From positions 74,712,464-74,776,463 of the forward strand of contig NC_035440.2 in the NCBI RefSeq assembly GCF_002127325.2: a DNA stretch of 64,000 nt, read 5' to 3'. Shown in pieces: positions 1-11,773 of this stretch (position 1 is its first letter; each line of letters begins with the position of its first letter). The DNA comes from Helianthus annuus. Its lineage: Eukaryota; Streptophyta; Magnoliopsida; Asterales; Asteraceae. The translations under genes and the position numbers were made by a program. Below the pieces are notes generated by a model. That model saw only the letters and a list, made by a program, of their open reading frames with translations. It was not told the origin of the DNA and searched no databases.

Positions 1-50
1 ACACAACCAAAGTCTTGCACAAACCCGGTTTTAACAAGGAAAAGAGCCAC

Positions 51-63
51 GGCTCTGATACCA
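51..63 (-). other. E1 primer binding site
   Basis: On the minus strand this reads TGGTATCAGAGCC, the usual plant retrotransposon primer site matching the 3' end of initiator tRNA-Met. It lies two bases from the LTR edge at position 66. Confidence 0.85.
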
Positions 64-345
64 CTTGTAGGTCCCTCGGAGGTTGAGGATAAACCTATTC
101 CTTGTTATGTTCAACACTCTAGCAAGTGCGGAATCCAAGCTAGAGTGCAAACCGTAGTTTAGATGAAAGCAAAGATTACAAAGAGAAAGAGTAGACAAGC
201 AAAGTATCAAAGTTTTCTCTTGTATTTCAGTGGACACGGTTACAGCCCTTGACCAAACTGAAATGCTCTCTTACAAGACCTTGGGTTCACACACAAAAGC
301 TCTCCAAACTATCCGAATGACTTGCTGTGAAGTGAAAACCCTCAT

Positions 346-360
346 GGGATATATATACCC
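346..360 (-). promoter_or_regulatory. Putative TATA box of the E1 LTR
   Basis: GGGTATATATATCCC lies inside the LTR. It would drive leftward transcription. The call rests on composition and position only. Confidence 0.4.
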
Positions 361-371
361 ATATCAGACAA

Positions 372-563
372 CCATGCACGAAGGATCAGGTATTCTGGTC
401 GAAGGATCATCTATCGACCAGAATTACCATCGAAAGATATCGAAGGATCCAAACATACCTCGAAGGATGGTATATCCTTCGAGGTCCATAAGTATCCATC
501 GAAAGATCATCTTTCGAGGTCATCGAAGGATACAATCCATCCTTCGATGACATCCTTCGAAGC
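372..563. repeat. Iterated TCGAAGGAT motif array in the E1 LTR
   Basis: Around ten degenerate copies of ATCGAAGGAT or its complement occur in both orientations, so single-stranded RNA from the region could fold into alternative hairpins. Confidence 0.8.
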
Positions 564-746
564 ATACAAGTTTTACATACTAAGTGTTGACTGTTTGGCC
601 AAGTCAAACCAGGAGGATGGTTGACTTGGTCAAACACACATTCCAACACATAAACAACATTACAAAAGACATAAACACGACAAACAAAAGACATCGTTTT
701 ATACATTACAAAATACAGACAAAGTACAGACACAAGTGCACCAACA

Positions 747-1934
747 AATAGGTTGGGTCGTATGCTCATTGGACTTTAGTTACCAACTCGCACAAGATGA
801 TTGGGCTCGCATGAGCTCGATAGCCCAATCATCCGAGTCTCACAAGTTAGGCCCTCTTGTATAATTGACTACTAATGTGTTTCACGTGTTTGTCATGATC
901 ATTACGTGTTGTAACCTGTTAGTCTATGTGTAAAACTTATGTGCACTACTTGAACCTAGACCTAACTTGTATGTTAACCATGTTAGGACATGGTTGACCA
1001 CATATAGCTCAAGTGACCTTTTCGTGTATCTGCCGAGCTAACCTAAGGTGAGTTCACACTTTCTATAAGGCATGGGATTCCCGGTGGTTTGGGAATGGGT
1101 TAAGAAACAAAAACGGAACCTACATATTCCCCTTGGGTAGAATATGTACCTCCATCCTCCATGGGAAGGATGGCAACATCAAACCTGCGTATTCTCCTTG
1201 GGTAGATTACGTACATCCATTCCTCCGTAGGAAGTATGACTACATATAACTTACTAGACAAAACTCTATCATGAAGTCCCTCATTTTTATATCGACTTAA
1301 TCGTCGGGCCAATGGCTAGCGGGTCATTAGTTGATAGCGCTATTAGGGTTGACAAGCCTCACACCGTGCCAGGAGGACAGGCGTGTACTAATGGATCTGG
1401 ACACTTAGTCAATGATGATAGACATTGACATAGGGAACAACTTACTTCAGTCAGTTGTCGATATAGTAACGGTCTAGTGGTTTACAACATGGGGTAGCCC
1501 CCACTGGTTATGGTTTGGGAAATAAGGAAATGGCTAACACATGGTTTTCGAACAAACTTATGGTTTCTTTTGGAACAACTTTAAAATGGACAACCAACTG
1601 TGAACTCGCTCAACTTTGTTGTTGACTCGTTGTTACATGCCTTGCAGGTCGTTGGGTACACTTATGGAGCTTGTTCGAGAAGAAGGAATCGTTGTGGGAC
1701 ATGGACTGTTGAGTTCCATGTTGAACATTTGAACTTTTAAAACTTATGTTTTGGTTTTACACTTTATGCTTCCTCTGATATCTTGAACTTGGTTAATTTG
1801 TTTGGACACCAATTATATTGTGATTGGTTTTATATTTACTTTAAATACGCTATTCAATATGATTGGTGGCTTGATCCTGGTCATGTCACGCCTCCTGGGG
1901 AGATACTCCGCTTGTGGATTTTGGGGGTGTAACA
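747..1934 (+). repeat. G1 5' LTR, 3' portion only
   Basis: It matches 8342-9529 base for base apart from scattered substitutions. The left part was separated by the E1 insertion. It ends GGGGGTGTAACA, two bases before the primer-site G. Confidence 0.92.
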
Positions 1935-1937
1935 GAT

Positions 1938-1950
1938 TGGTATCAAAGCC
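1938..1950 (+). other. G1 primer binding site
   Basis: TGGTATCAAAGCC differs from the usual initiator-Met site (TGGTATCAGAGCC) by one G-to-A change. Confidence 0.85.
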
Positions 1951-2253
1951 ATTGGTTATAGTGAACTTGGTTTTAAAAAGGGAAAAGCTTTTTGACAAAA
2001 CCAGACTATAACCTGTACAGTGCTCAACGATCCACAACGACGCTTCGCTCCACGTGCAAGACTCAACGCAATAGGTGATATAGTTTGTGATTGTATTGCC
2101 TACCTGATAGTTTAAGTAGTGCATTGATCATGGTATGCTTAGTTAGTATAACAACTATTCCTTGAGCTCTGTGTGCTTACTCTCTTCTGTCACTCCACAC
2201 TTATGCACTTTCGCGACACCCTTCTTACTTGTGTTTCCTTCGATGTGAAGATC
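1951..2253 (+). other. G1 untranslated leader
   Basis: This is non-coding sequence between the primer site and the gag start. I see no strong motif in it. Confidence 0.6.
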
Positions 2254-3493
2254 ATGAGTGGACGTCTGAACTTGACTCAGGCCCAGCTGACGGCTCTTAT
2301 CAATGAACGAGTTGCTGAGGCACTCGCAGCAGCCCCTGTAGGAGGTATAACCTGCCATTTCGACCTATCCTAGGATGTTTAGATCCTACCCTCGTGAACC
2401 AACTCTCGTGCTTAACCTTGTCTTTCTTTCCCGCGCAACTGGTCAGCATGCTCAACCACCTGTATGCTCGTTTAAAACAATCATGGATTGCCGACCTAGT
2501 AGGCCTTCTTCACTGGTTCGAGAAGCTCGAATCGGTCTTTGAAATGTGTGAATGCCCTGAAGCTCGAAGGGTGAAATTTGCTACTAGAACACTTGAAGGC
2601 ATCGCACTGACTTGGTGGAATGCGCACGTTCAAATGATAGGGTTGGCAGCTGCTAATGCCACCCCATGGAACAACTTCAAGGAGCTGATTAAAGAGGATT
2701 ACTGCAATCGTGACGACATCCACATGCTAGAGGTGGAGTTTTTCAATCTGAAGATGCCGGGGTCCGAAATCGAAGCATACACGAAGAGATCAAACGAACT
2801 GGCTATCTTGTGTCCTACTATGGTAGACCCTCCCATCAAACGTATCGAGCTGTAACTCAAGGGTTTAGTGCCAGAAATTCAGAGCCATGTGACTTCAGCT
2901 AACCTTGGAACCATTCAGCAAGTTATACGACTAGCTCATCGTCTCACTGACCAGGCGGTGGAGAAAAACAGGCTACCCAAACGTATTAGTGCTACAGCTA
3001 CTTCGGATCCTCCTAGTGACAAAAAGCGAAAATGGATGGAAATCTGAGCAAACGTTCTACTTTCGTTCAGTCTCAGTCTCAGCAGCGAAGGACTGACGAC
3101 TACAAGAGCCCCGGTCAACAGTCTGTAGGGAATTAGAGACAGGGTGGATACAAGGGGAACCACCCTAAGTGCAATCGATGTAACATGCACCACAGTGGGC
3201 AGTGCAACAAAGGTCTTTGTCATCGATGTAACAAGCTTGGTCACGTAGCGAAAGAATGCAGGAGCCCATATCCTGCAAACCAGAATCATCAGCAACAACA
3301 GCAAGCACCACAGAACCAGTAGCAACAGCAGGGCAATAAAGGATGTTTTCAGTGTGGTGCTGAAGGCCACTTCAAGAGGAACTGTCCCCAGCTGAACCAG
3401 AATCAGAACAACAACGACAACAATCAGGGGAATGGAAACAATGGGGGTAACAATGGAGGCAATGGTGGCAATGGCGCCAGGGGTCGTGCGTTC
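2254..3493 (+). pseudogene. G1 gag (capsid and nucleocapsid), broken
   Basis: Gag would form the cytoplasmic virus-like particle and bind the element RNA. The ATG at 2254 opens MSGRLNLTQAQL, typical of Tekay-type Gags. The frame breaks after about 38 codons, near a stretch (about 2345-2450) that looks like an insertion or scrambled segment. The capsid region (about 2500-3040, with the motif LTWWNAHV) is open until a TAA at 2853-2855. The nucleocapsid holds CNRC...C and CHRCNKLGHVAKEC (about 3175-3260) and CFQCGAEGHFKRNC (3343-3384), followed by an Asn/Gly-rich linker. A TAG interrupts a Gln-rich stretch near 3320. The domain order is clear, but the copy cannot make a full protein. Confidence 0.88.
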
Positions 3494-3920
3494 GTGATTG
3501 GTCAGGGAGATGCGAGGAACGATCCCAACGTTGTGATGGGTAAGTTTCTACTGGATGATTTCTATGTTTCTGTTTTATTTGATCAGGGTGCCGATACTAG
3601 TTATGTGTCCCTGAAAGTTAGTCAGATGCTTAAGCGTACCCCAACACTTTTGAACACCAAGCACGTTGTAGAACAAGCGAATGGTAAAAGTCTTGAAGCC
3701 ATGCACATAGTTAAGGGTTGTAATATTGTTCTTGCTGGTTAGACTTTTTCTATCGATCTTATCCCTATCGTTCTTGGTAGCTTCGACATTGTTATTGGGA
3801 TGGATTGGTTATCTCAACATCAAGCGGAGATTCTTTGCAAGGAGAAAATCTACTGCATTCCCCATTCTGGTGAGGAACCTCTCGTTATTCATGGTGACAA
3901 GAGTGGTGATGTCGTGAGCA
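3494..3920 (+). pseudogene. G1 aspartic protease region, broken
   Basis: The retroviral-type aspartic protease would process Gag-Pol. The active-site strand reads LFDQGADTSYVS (about 3575-3610), so the usual D-T-G has become D-Q-G. The second conserved strand, GSFDIVIGMDWL, follows at about 3777-3810. A TAG at 3740-3742 replaces a codon between the two halves. The changed Thr and the stop both argue for inactivity. Confidence 0.82.
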
Positions 3921-5360
3921 TCATCTCTTTTCTTAAGGCCCGGAAGTGTTTGCGAAAGGGCCACACTGTCGTATTAGCTCTCGTTCCCGACACCTTGACG
4001 AAAGAGAAGAAGATAGAAGACATCCCTGTTGTACACGACTTTCCAGAGGTATTTGCTGAGGAATTACCTGGTCTTCCGCCTCATAGACAAGTTGAATTTC
4101 AAATCGAGCTAACTCCTGGAGCAGCGCCCATAGCTCGTGCACCTTATCCTTTAGCCCCATCAGAACTAGAGGAATTATCCTCTCAACTGCAAGAACTCTT
4201 GATAAGGGTTTCATACATCCTAGCTCTTTGCCCTGGGGAGCTTCATTCTTATTTGTGAAGAAGAAAGACGGTACTTTCCGAATGTGCATTGACTATCGCG
4301 AACTCAACAAGGTGACCGTGAAGAACCGTTATCCTCTCCCTCGTATCAATGACCTATTCGACCAGCTGCAAGGGTCAAGCTACTATTCAAAGATTGACCT
4401 AAGGTCGGGATATCACCAGCTGAGAGTCCGAGATGCGGACGTCTCCAAAACAGCGTTCAGGACTTGTTACGGCCATTACGAGTTTCTGGTCATGCCTTTC
4501 AGGTTGACGAACACACAGCCAAGTCCTTGGATCTCATGAACCGAGTGTGCAAACCTTACCTGGATAAGTTCGTTATTGTTTTCATCGACGACATCCTGGT
4601 CTATTCTAAGAGTCAGGAGGAACACGAGCATCATCTGCGACTCATTTTGGAACTCCTTCGAGCAGAACAGCTTTACGCCAAGTTTTCGAAATGCCACTTT
4701 TGGCTTCTTGAAGTCCATTTCCTAGGCCACGTGGTAAACAAGAATGGGATTCATGTTGATCCATCCAAGGTTGTCTCAATCAGGAATTGGCATGCGCCCC
4801 GTATACCAACTGAAATCCGTCAATTCTTGGGTTTGGCGGGTTACTACAGAAGGTTTATCAATGATTTCTCAAAGATTGCGCAACCTCTCACTATTCTTAC
4901 TCAGAAGGGTATCACCTACCGCTAGGGTGATGTTCAGGAATCCGCATTTCAGCAGCTGAAGTTGAAGCTTTGTAGCGCACCTATTCTCTCATTGCCTGAG
5001 GGCACAGACGATTTCATGGTATTTTGCGACGCGTCAATCCAAGGACTTGGTTGTGTGTTGATGCAACGGGATAAAGTCATTGCTTATGCATCGCGCTAAC
5101 TTAAGGTTCACGAGAAGAACTACACTACTCATGACTTGGAGTTGGGAGCACTGGTGTTTGCTCTCAAGATCTGGAGGTATTACTTGTACGGTACCAAGTG
5201 CACCATTTACACCGATCACAAGAGCCTCCAGCATATCTTCGATCAAAAGGAGTTGAACATGCGACAGCGTCGATGGGTCGAACTCCTTAACGACTACGAA
5301 TGCGCGATCAAGTATCACCCAGGCAAGGCCAATATAGTGGCTGACGCCCTCAGTCGAAAG
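3921..5360 (+). pseudogene. G1 reverse transcriptase and RNase H, broken
   Basis: RT would copy the element RNA and RNase H would remove the RNA strand. Visible RT blocks are [12 protein letters not shown] (about 4065), [18 protein letters not shown] (about 4260), [13 protein letters not shown] and [10 protein letters not shown] with the catalytic Asp pair (about 4580-4610). RNase H shows [26 protein letters not shown] and the terminal block VADALSRK (about 5335). A frameshift lies near 4200 and another near 4500. Stops sit at 4923-4925, where Trp is expected, and 5097-5099, where Gln is expected. The sequence is clearly Tekay-like and clearly dead. Confidence 0.88.
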
Positions 5361-6954
5361 GAAACAAAACCTAAGCGTGTACGTGCGTTACAGCTTACCA
5401 TTCACTCTAGCCTTCCCGCTCAAATTCGAGATGCTCAGGTTGAAGCATTGAAAGCAGAAAACATCAGGGCTGAGTCCCTGCAAGGATCGAAGAAACGGCT
5501 AGAACAAAAGAAAGACGGCGCTTATTACGTGACAGGGCGTATCTGGGTTCCACTCTATGGTAATCTACGTGAGCTTGTGATAGATGAAGCGCACAAGTCT
5601 CGTTACTCAATAGATCCTGGTTCGGATAAGATGTACCACGATCTCAAGACTACGTACTGGTGGCCCCATATGAAATCTGACATAGCGACCTATGTCAGTA
5701 AATGTTTGACCTGTGCTAGAGTCAAGGTCGAATACCAGAAACCATCAGGCCTACTTCAACAACCAGAGATCCCGACATGGAAATGGGAGCAGATTTCCAT
5801 GGACTTCGTTACTGGCCTACCTAGATCTCAGCGAGGAAACGATACTATTTGGGTGATAGTGGATCGATTGACAAAATCTGCACACTTTCTTGCTATCAAG
5901 GAAACAGATAAGTTTTCTACACTTGGAGATATCTACCTGAAGGAAGTGGTTGCTGGGCACGGGGTGCCAACCTCTATCATTTCCGATCGTGATTCACGTT
6001 TTACCTTTGAGTTGTGGCAAGCAATGCACAAGTCCTTTGGCTCGCGTTTAGACATGAGCACGGCGTATCATCCACAGACGGATGGGCAGTCTGAATGCAC
6101 CATCCAAACCCTTGAAGACATGCTTCGAGCATGTGTAATCGACTTTGGTAATGGCTAGGAAAGACACCTCCCATTAGTGGAGTTTTCGTATAACAACAGT
6201 TACCACACCAGCATCCAGGCTGCTCCATTCGAGGCCTTGTATGGACGGAAGTGCCAATCACCTCTTTGTTGGGCAGAGGTTGGCGACAGCCAAGTCACTG
6301 GCCCAGAACTCGTCGTAGACACAACGGAAAAGATTGCTCAGATACGGCAACAAATGGCGGCAACTCGTGATCGTCAGAAAAGCTACGCTGATAAGCGCAG
6401 GAAACCACTCGAGTTCCAGGTTGGGGATCGAGTACTACTTAAAGTCTCACCTTGGAAAGGTGTAGTTCGCTTTGGCAAGCGGGGCAAGCTGAATCCACGC
6501 TATGTTGGACCCTTCGAAATCATAGAGAAAAATAGGCAAAGTGGCCTACAAACTGAATCTGCCTGAAGAACTCAGCGGAGTTCACAACGTTTTCCACGTG
6601 TCTAATCTGAAGAAGTGTCTGTCAGATGAGACCCTCATAGTTCCTCTCAAGGAGCTCACTATCGACGATCAGCTGCGATTTGTCGAGGAACCAGTAGAGG
6701 TAACAGACCGAGATGTTAAGGTTCTCAAGCGCACCAGAATACCCCTTGTTCGAGTTCGTTGGAACCCCCGTCGTGGCCCAGAGTTCACCTGGGAACGAGA
6801 AGACCAAATGAAGCACAAGTATCCCCAGTGGTTCGAGAAATGTGAAACCACTACTGAGACTGAATCTACTACGGAATTTCGGGGCGAAATTCCAAACCAA
6901 CGGGGGAAGGATGTGACACCCCAGGAAAACCAGGAAACCATGCAACTTAACTAG
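5361..6954 (+). pseudogene. G1 integrase with chromodomain-like tail, broken
   Basis: Integrase would insert the cDNA, and the tail is thought in this lineage to steer insertion towards heterochromatin. The HHCC zinc region (about 5585-5725) reads [13 protein letters not shown]...CLTCARVK, so the second His is Asp here. The DDE core is visible as [18 protein letters not shown] and HPQTDGQSE. The GPY/F-type module (GPFEIIEKN) is near 6508. The chromodomain-like block IPLVRVRWNPRRGPEFTWE spans about 6740-6800. A TAG at 6156-6158 replaces Trp, and a frameshift lies near 6535. The reading frame closes at 6954. Confidence 0.87.
6874..6924 (+). other. G1 first hairpin plus PPT-like and LTR-start-like sequence
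   Basis: GAATTTCG-GGG-CGAAATTC is an 8-bp perfect stem (6874-6892). A purine run and GATGTGACACCCC follow, resembling the 5' tip of a Tekay LTR. It repeats the arrangement found about 100 bp later at the real LTR edge, so it may be a duplicate or relic of the polypurine/LTR boundary. Confidence 0.6.
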
Positions 6955-6975
6955 CTTCCTCAGTGAGTACATGCT

Positions 6976-7012
6976 AAATTTCGGGACGAAATTTCTTTAA
7001 ACTTGGGGATGA
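6976..7012 (+). other. G1 pre-LTR hairpin and polypurine tract
   Basis: AAATTTCG-GGA-CGAAATTT forms an 8-bp stem (6976-6994). The purine-rich primer CTTGGGGATGA follows, directly ahead of the 3' LTR. G2 has the same hairpin at the same place (41795-41811). Confidence 0.7.
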
Positions 7013-9529
7013 TGTGACAACTCGTATTTCAGAACCTGTCTTTGTGTTTAATGTAACGTGTATGAACTCTACGTGACTAATTTATGTGTGGTTTTAATGA
7101 ATGAATGTTATATGTTTTGGTGTATGTGTGTAATGTATGTATATGATGTAATCGCACAACATTAATCCGTTTGCACAAGCCATTGGGCTTTGGTTCCACA
7201 AAACTCTCGGCCCACTCCCCGTGAACTCGAAACCAATGGGCAGCCCATGATGAGTTCGGCCATCCACCTATTTAAACCAAGACATAACCCTTATGAGGTT
7301 TTGTTTACTCATTGTTTGCAAAGCACTCAAAACACACCAAACCCTAAATCTCTCTCACTCTCCGTCTCAAACCCGACGGCAAACATCCCCTCTCCATCGA
7401 AGATTTCCTTGATTCGGATCACCCTTTCGTTCTACCTTCTAACCGGTTAGTAATTCATGGTTATTGTTTGTTAGATGATATTGTGAAGTATGTGATGATT
7501 TACAAATGATATGTGATTGATTATGATATGAAATCGGCCCACATGTGTAATGTGTTAGTTCAACATAGGGTTGATAATCTTGTAATGAAAATAACGATCT
7601 AGAACTGAATGAAAGTAATCGGCCATATGTGTTTGGATCCGGATGGTTTGGTTGTGTTATTATTAGGATGTATGATAATAATCAAGAACCGAAACCGTGC
7701 AAATGTGTTTAATTGATTCTGGTTGTTGTATATGTTGAATGATGAATTAAGGGTCTTGATGTTAATTAGGCTAGTTGATTTGATGTAATGATGATAAGTT
7801 GTTATATGATTGATAAGGGTTCATAAGAATGTGATGTTGAAACTCTAATTGGATCGATTTTTGTATAATTGGAAACTGTTAATTTGATCAAGCGAATTAA
7901 TTGGAATTAGTAACTGACTTGGATGATTTAAGGAGATGTATTACGAGTCGCATAAGTTTGTCGGTCGCACAAGATCTGATCTGAACGTACAAGCTCTGGT
8001 CGCACAAGTGTAGTCGCACAAGCTAGGTACAACCGATAAAGCACTGTGTACAATCTAGAACTGCATGATCGCACAAGACAAGTGGATCGCACAAGGTGGT
8101 GTCGATCGCACAAGCCTTGGGCCACACACATATATTGAACCTTATTATGTTGTTAGGCCTTAAAGCCCAAAACCCAGTCGCACAAGATGCCCCCGGTCGC
8201 ACAAGGCCAAATGGACTGCACAAATTGAATCATGTTTATTTGTTTGGGCTGGGTGAATTTTGGGTTACTTATGTTATTAGGCCGGGTAGATTTTTGGATC
8301 GCACAACCCATTGTGGATCGCACAAGTTGTGTTGATCGCACAATAGGTTGGTCCGTATGCTCATTGGGCTTTAGTTACCAACTCGCACAAGATGATTGGG
8401 CACGCACAAGCTCGATAGCCCAATCATCCGAGTCGCACAAGTTTAGCCCTCTTGTATAATTGACTGCTAATATGTTACACGTGTTTGTCATGATCATTAC
8501 GTGTTGTAACCTGTTAGTCTATGTGTAAAACTTATGTGCGCTACTTGAACCTAGACCTGACTTTTATGGTAAGCATGTTAGGACGTGGTTGACCACATAT
8601 AGCTCAAGTGACCTTTTCGTGTATCTGCCGAGCTAACCTAAGGTGAGTTCACACTTTCTATAAGGCATGGGATTCCCGGTGGTTTGGGAATGGGTTAAGA
8701 AACTAAAACGGAACCTGCATATTCTCCTTGGGTAGAATATGTACCTCCATCCTCCATGGGAATGATGACAACATCAAACCTGCGTATTCTCCTTGGGTAG
8801 ATTACGTACCTCCATTCCTCCGTAGGAAGGATGATAACATATAACTTACTAGACAAAACTCTATCATGAAGTCCCTCCTTTTTATATCGACTTAATCGGC
8901 GGGCCAATGGCAAGCGGGTCATTAGTTGATAGCGCTATTAGGGTTGACAAGCCTCACACCGTGCCGGGAGGACGGGCGTGTACTAATGGATCTGGGCACT
9001 TAGTCAATGATGATAGACATTGACGTAGGGCATAACTTACTTTAGTCAGTTGTCGATATGGTAACGGTCTAGTGGTTTACAACATGGGGTAGCCCCCACT
9101 GGTTATGGTTTGGGAAACAAGGAAATGGATAACACATGGTTTTCGAACAAACTTATGGTTTCTTTTGGAACAACTTTAAAATGGACAACCAACTGTGAAC
9201 TCGCTCAACTTTGTTGTTGACTCGTTGTTACATGCCTTGCAGGTCGTTAGGTACACTTATGGAGCTTGTACGAGAAGAAGGAGTCGTTGTGGGACATGGA
9301 CTGTTGAGTTCCATGTTGAACATTTGAACTTTTAAAACTTATGTTTTGGTTTTACACTTTATGCTTCCGCTGATATCTTGAACTTGGTTAATTTGTTTGG
9401 TCACCAATTATATTGTGATTAGTTTTATATTTACTTTAAATACGTTGTTCAATATGATTGGTGGCTTGATCATGGTCATGTCACGCCTCCTGCGGAGATA
9501 CTCCGCTTGTGGATTTTGGGGGTGTGACA
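7013..9529 (+). repeat. G1 3' LTR (about 2.5 kb)
   Basis: It starts TGTGACAACTCG, although 7015 is an alternative start, and ends GGGGGTGTGACA. The A1 LTR resumes at 9530 with AAGAT, a candidate target-site duplication whose partner is outside the window. A TATA-like CTATTTAAA occurs near 7269. The small ORFs inside are not supported as genes. Confidence 0.9.
7946..8440 (+). repeat. Iterated TCGCACAAG motif array in the G1 LTR
   Basis: About sixteen copies of (G/A)TCGCACAAG or close variants occur, nearly all in the same orientation. The part of the array kept in the 5' LTR (from 747) has decayed in several copies at the CG step, as expected for methylated CpG. Confidence 0.85.
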
Positions 9530-9747
9530 AAGATGTTGTCTAGGGGTCGGGCATGCCACGTTTATTTCTTTTCTTGTATTTATGTTAAATTTGGCTGCAT
9601 ATTTGTTCCTTTTGTTCAATTAAGCTCATTTAATCCTGAAAATACAAAAAGGAAGACAAAAGCACACTTTTCCAACATTAGTACTAAAAAAGGGTTAGTT
9701 TTATGTCACATTTGATGTAATTTATATGTTGCATTTTACACACATCA
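9530..9747 (-). repeat. A1 3' LTR, partial
   Basis: It corresponds to about 58603-58819 of the 5' LTR with few changes. It begins TGATGTGTGTAAAA on the minus strand, directly after the polypurine tract. The remainder was displaced leftwards by G1. Confidence 0.9.
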
Positions 9748-9775
9748 AATACCCCCACACTTGAATCTTTGCTTG
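9748..9775 (-). other. A1 polypurine tract
   Basis: On the minus strand, AAGTGTGGGGGTATT sits directly upstream of the LTR TG. This is the classic Athila-style plus-strand primer, preceded by GAGGACAAGC. Confidence 0.85.
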
Positions 9776-11627
9776 TCCTCAAGCAAAACTCTTTATAATG
9801 TGGCTTAAAGTCCCAAACGGAATGGGTAGAAGAGAAGTTTTGGGCTTGTCTTGAGTGTCGGGAATCCAAGATCTTTATAAGGCTTTATTTTTATACTATT
9901 TACAATCCTATTCGTTATGATTTATTTAGAACGTTTCATAAGAGAAATTACTTATTTGGGCATAGCATGCCTCTTTAAAATTCCATTTATATACAAGTTC
10001 ACATACCTCACGGGAGATCACTCAACACTTGGCCGAAGATGTATTTTTGTGAAGCACTCGAGACCGGCATGGAACTTTCTTCTACCATATACTTGCCAAG
10101 CAATCAATCCTCCTCCTTTTTAACTATAAACCTTTGTAAATATCAAGAGGACTTGGGGAAGGGTTAGGCTTGGGTTAAAGGTAGGTGGTTTTTGGTTAGT
10201 GGTTAGTAGAAAGGGCTAAAAGCGTAAAAAGCGTCGGTTGTCGTAAAACTCTTTGTTTCTGTGACTTTTATTCAAACAAAACATTTTCAAACAAAGTTTC
10301 TTTGTGGAACTTGTTTATTTTATTGCTCGACTTCATTTTTTTTATAAAGAATGTCAGATGAAAACCTAGCTTTTTACTAAAATAAAGGGTTAAAAATAAA
10401 ACGGGTTTTGGTGGGTAAAGGGTGTTTGTTTTGTGGGTTTAGAAATGAAAAGGTTTAGGCTCAAAGGGGTTAACTAGGGGGATTTTGGGTAGGTGATAAA
10501 AAAATGAAAAATAATGTTGTTGCAAAGAAAAAGGGTTACTCCTAATGCCTCCATCATTTACTTACTTGGGTTTAAGTTGGCAAGGACCGGGAATGTATCA
10601 TTATGGCAAGTTCTAGAGTCGTAAGAAACCAAGAGGCTATGCACACAAGAAACGAAAAAATGAGCATTTAATTTAAAGATGTATATTTGTATGCTTAATA
10701 AAGGCTCAGTACTCACTTTTTTGTGGGAATGGGTTTATAATGTGATCAGGTATATATAATCAAATTTTAACTGATTTGTCATGCCGTTTTATAATTTTCT
10801 TATATTGGTTCTTTTTATCACGACGCTATTGGTTGTAAATTTGTAAAAATATAACCTTTCTAGAACCTGTTATTCCCAAATTAAACCAAGACAAGTAAAA
10901 AAATTAAAAGTTTTTGAAAAAATTTGGGGTGATTGGTGGTTCCAATAGAGTTCTGTGTAAGACTTGTTATTAGGACTTGCAAAATTCAAGGTTTTAGCAT
11001 CCCCCCCCCCACTTAAATTACATATTGTCCTCAGTGTGTCCCAAAAATAAGTTTTTAGGTTGATTGAATGTGTAAAAGGGTTTTAAAAACAAGGTTTTGG
11101 TGTTACTGGGTATCTGGACACAGCCCCGTGCTGGATGAGCACGGCCCCATGGTCAGACTGCCAGTAACGAAACTTACAGAAGATGGACACGTGGGCGTGC
11201 CTGGTGAACACGACCCCGTGTTAGGCAGAAATTAAACAAACAGCAGGTACTGGGCGATGGACACGGGGGTGTGTCGGCTGGACACAGCCCCGTGTTGACA
11301 ATCTGCAATCATTGAAAACAGGTTTCGGCTTTCGGTTCTACTCTCTAGGCTTTTGTAGCACTAATACTTAGTGCTTCTAAGCCTCATAGGTACCTATTTT
11401 AGTTATAAATACCACACCAAACAAAATAACCAACATCCTACTTTACCATAAGTTCACCATTCACAACATAAACTAAAACAAAAAAGAAAAAATGCAGAAA
11501 ATTAAAAGTGTTAAGAAAAGTAAATTGTTCAACAATGGCACGCAGGCCATGAAATTGTTTGTGAGAGAAAATGAATTAACCTGTTAGGACCGTCAACCAT
11601 GTTACATCACCTTCCACCGCCTCCACC
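9776..11627 (-). other. A1 3' untranslated region
   Basis: About 1.85 kb without a supported gene. It holds a second purine-rich tract (a C10 run at about 11001-11011 on the plus strand, next to a GAGGACAATATG-like stretch on the minus strand) and a group of CACGGCCCCGTG-type motifs at about 11107-11290. The small ORFs here look accidental. Confidence 0.7.
11107..11290. repeat. CACGGCCCCGTG motif cluster (A1 3' UTR)
   Basis: About six variants of the near-palindrome (G)ACACGRCCCCGTG occur here. The same motif recurs in A1 at 45475-46080, 56757-56930 and 58270-58575. Confidence 0.8.
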
Positions 11628-11773
11628 TCAATCCATGTCGTCGTCCTCGTCATCTCCTCCTTGGCCCGCCATGTACTCCTGGATGTTGTCGATGTCATCC
11701 TGAATTTCGGAGATGTTCTTCTGTTGGTGCATACATCTGTCGACTTCGTCTTGTATCGAGTCTTGTATTAGAT
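11628..11773 (-). pseudogene. A1 env-position ORF, C-terminal fragment
   Basis: The minus-strand frame is open to the edge at 11773 and ends DDIDNIQEYMAGQGGDDEDDDMD, then TGA at 11630-11628. The acidic end fits the tail of the protein whose N-terminal part lies at 44633-45403. The middle is missing, removed or split when N1 and G2 entered and the DNA between them was lost. Confidence 0.7.

Larger units (their letters stand above)
1..746 (-). mobile_element. E1: 5' end of a minus-strand Copia-type LTR retrotransposon
   Basis: The window opens in the internal leader of an element that reads leftwards. A complete LTR (66-746) follows, preceded on the minus strand by a primer site. The right edge abuts position 747 of the G1 5' LTR, and the matching G1 3' LTR copy continues uninterrupted at 8342, so E1 inserted into the G1 5' LTR. 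The rest of E1, and the other half of that LTR, lie beyond the left edge. The lineage is inferred only from primer site and LTR style, because no coding region is visible. Confidence 0.8.
66..746 (-). repeat. E1 5' LTR (681 bp)
   Basis: The LTR runs TGTTGGTGCA...GGGACCTACA on the minus strand, with TG/CA ends. It holds a TATA-like stretch (346-360) and an array of TCGAAGGAT/ATCCTTCGA motifs (about 372-563). Its ends resemble those of the C2 LTR at 59709-60197, which suggests related Copia lineages. Confidence 0.85.
747..9529 (+). mobile_element. G1: decayed Ty3/Gypsy (Tekay/Del-like) retrotransposon
   Basis: The order is a truncated 5' LTR (747-1934), primer site, gag, protease, RT, RNase H, integrase, chromodomain-like tail, polypurine tract and a full 3' LTR (7013-9529). 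The two LTR copies align with equal length (1188 bp) over the shared part. Many stops and frameshifts break the coding region. The flanking DNA on the right (9530 on) is the A1 LTR, so G1 sits inside A1. Confidence 0.93.

Noticed and set aside
7190..7450. 86-codon ORF at the G1 3' LTR start
   Set aside because: Low-complexity Ser/Pro frame in an LTR. It is not tested by the truncated 5' LTR, and nothing supports it.
7946..8440. CRISPR-like array (regular TCGCACAAG repeats)
   Set aside because: Repeats are about 10 bp with irregular spacing, in a plant LTR. There are no cas genes.
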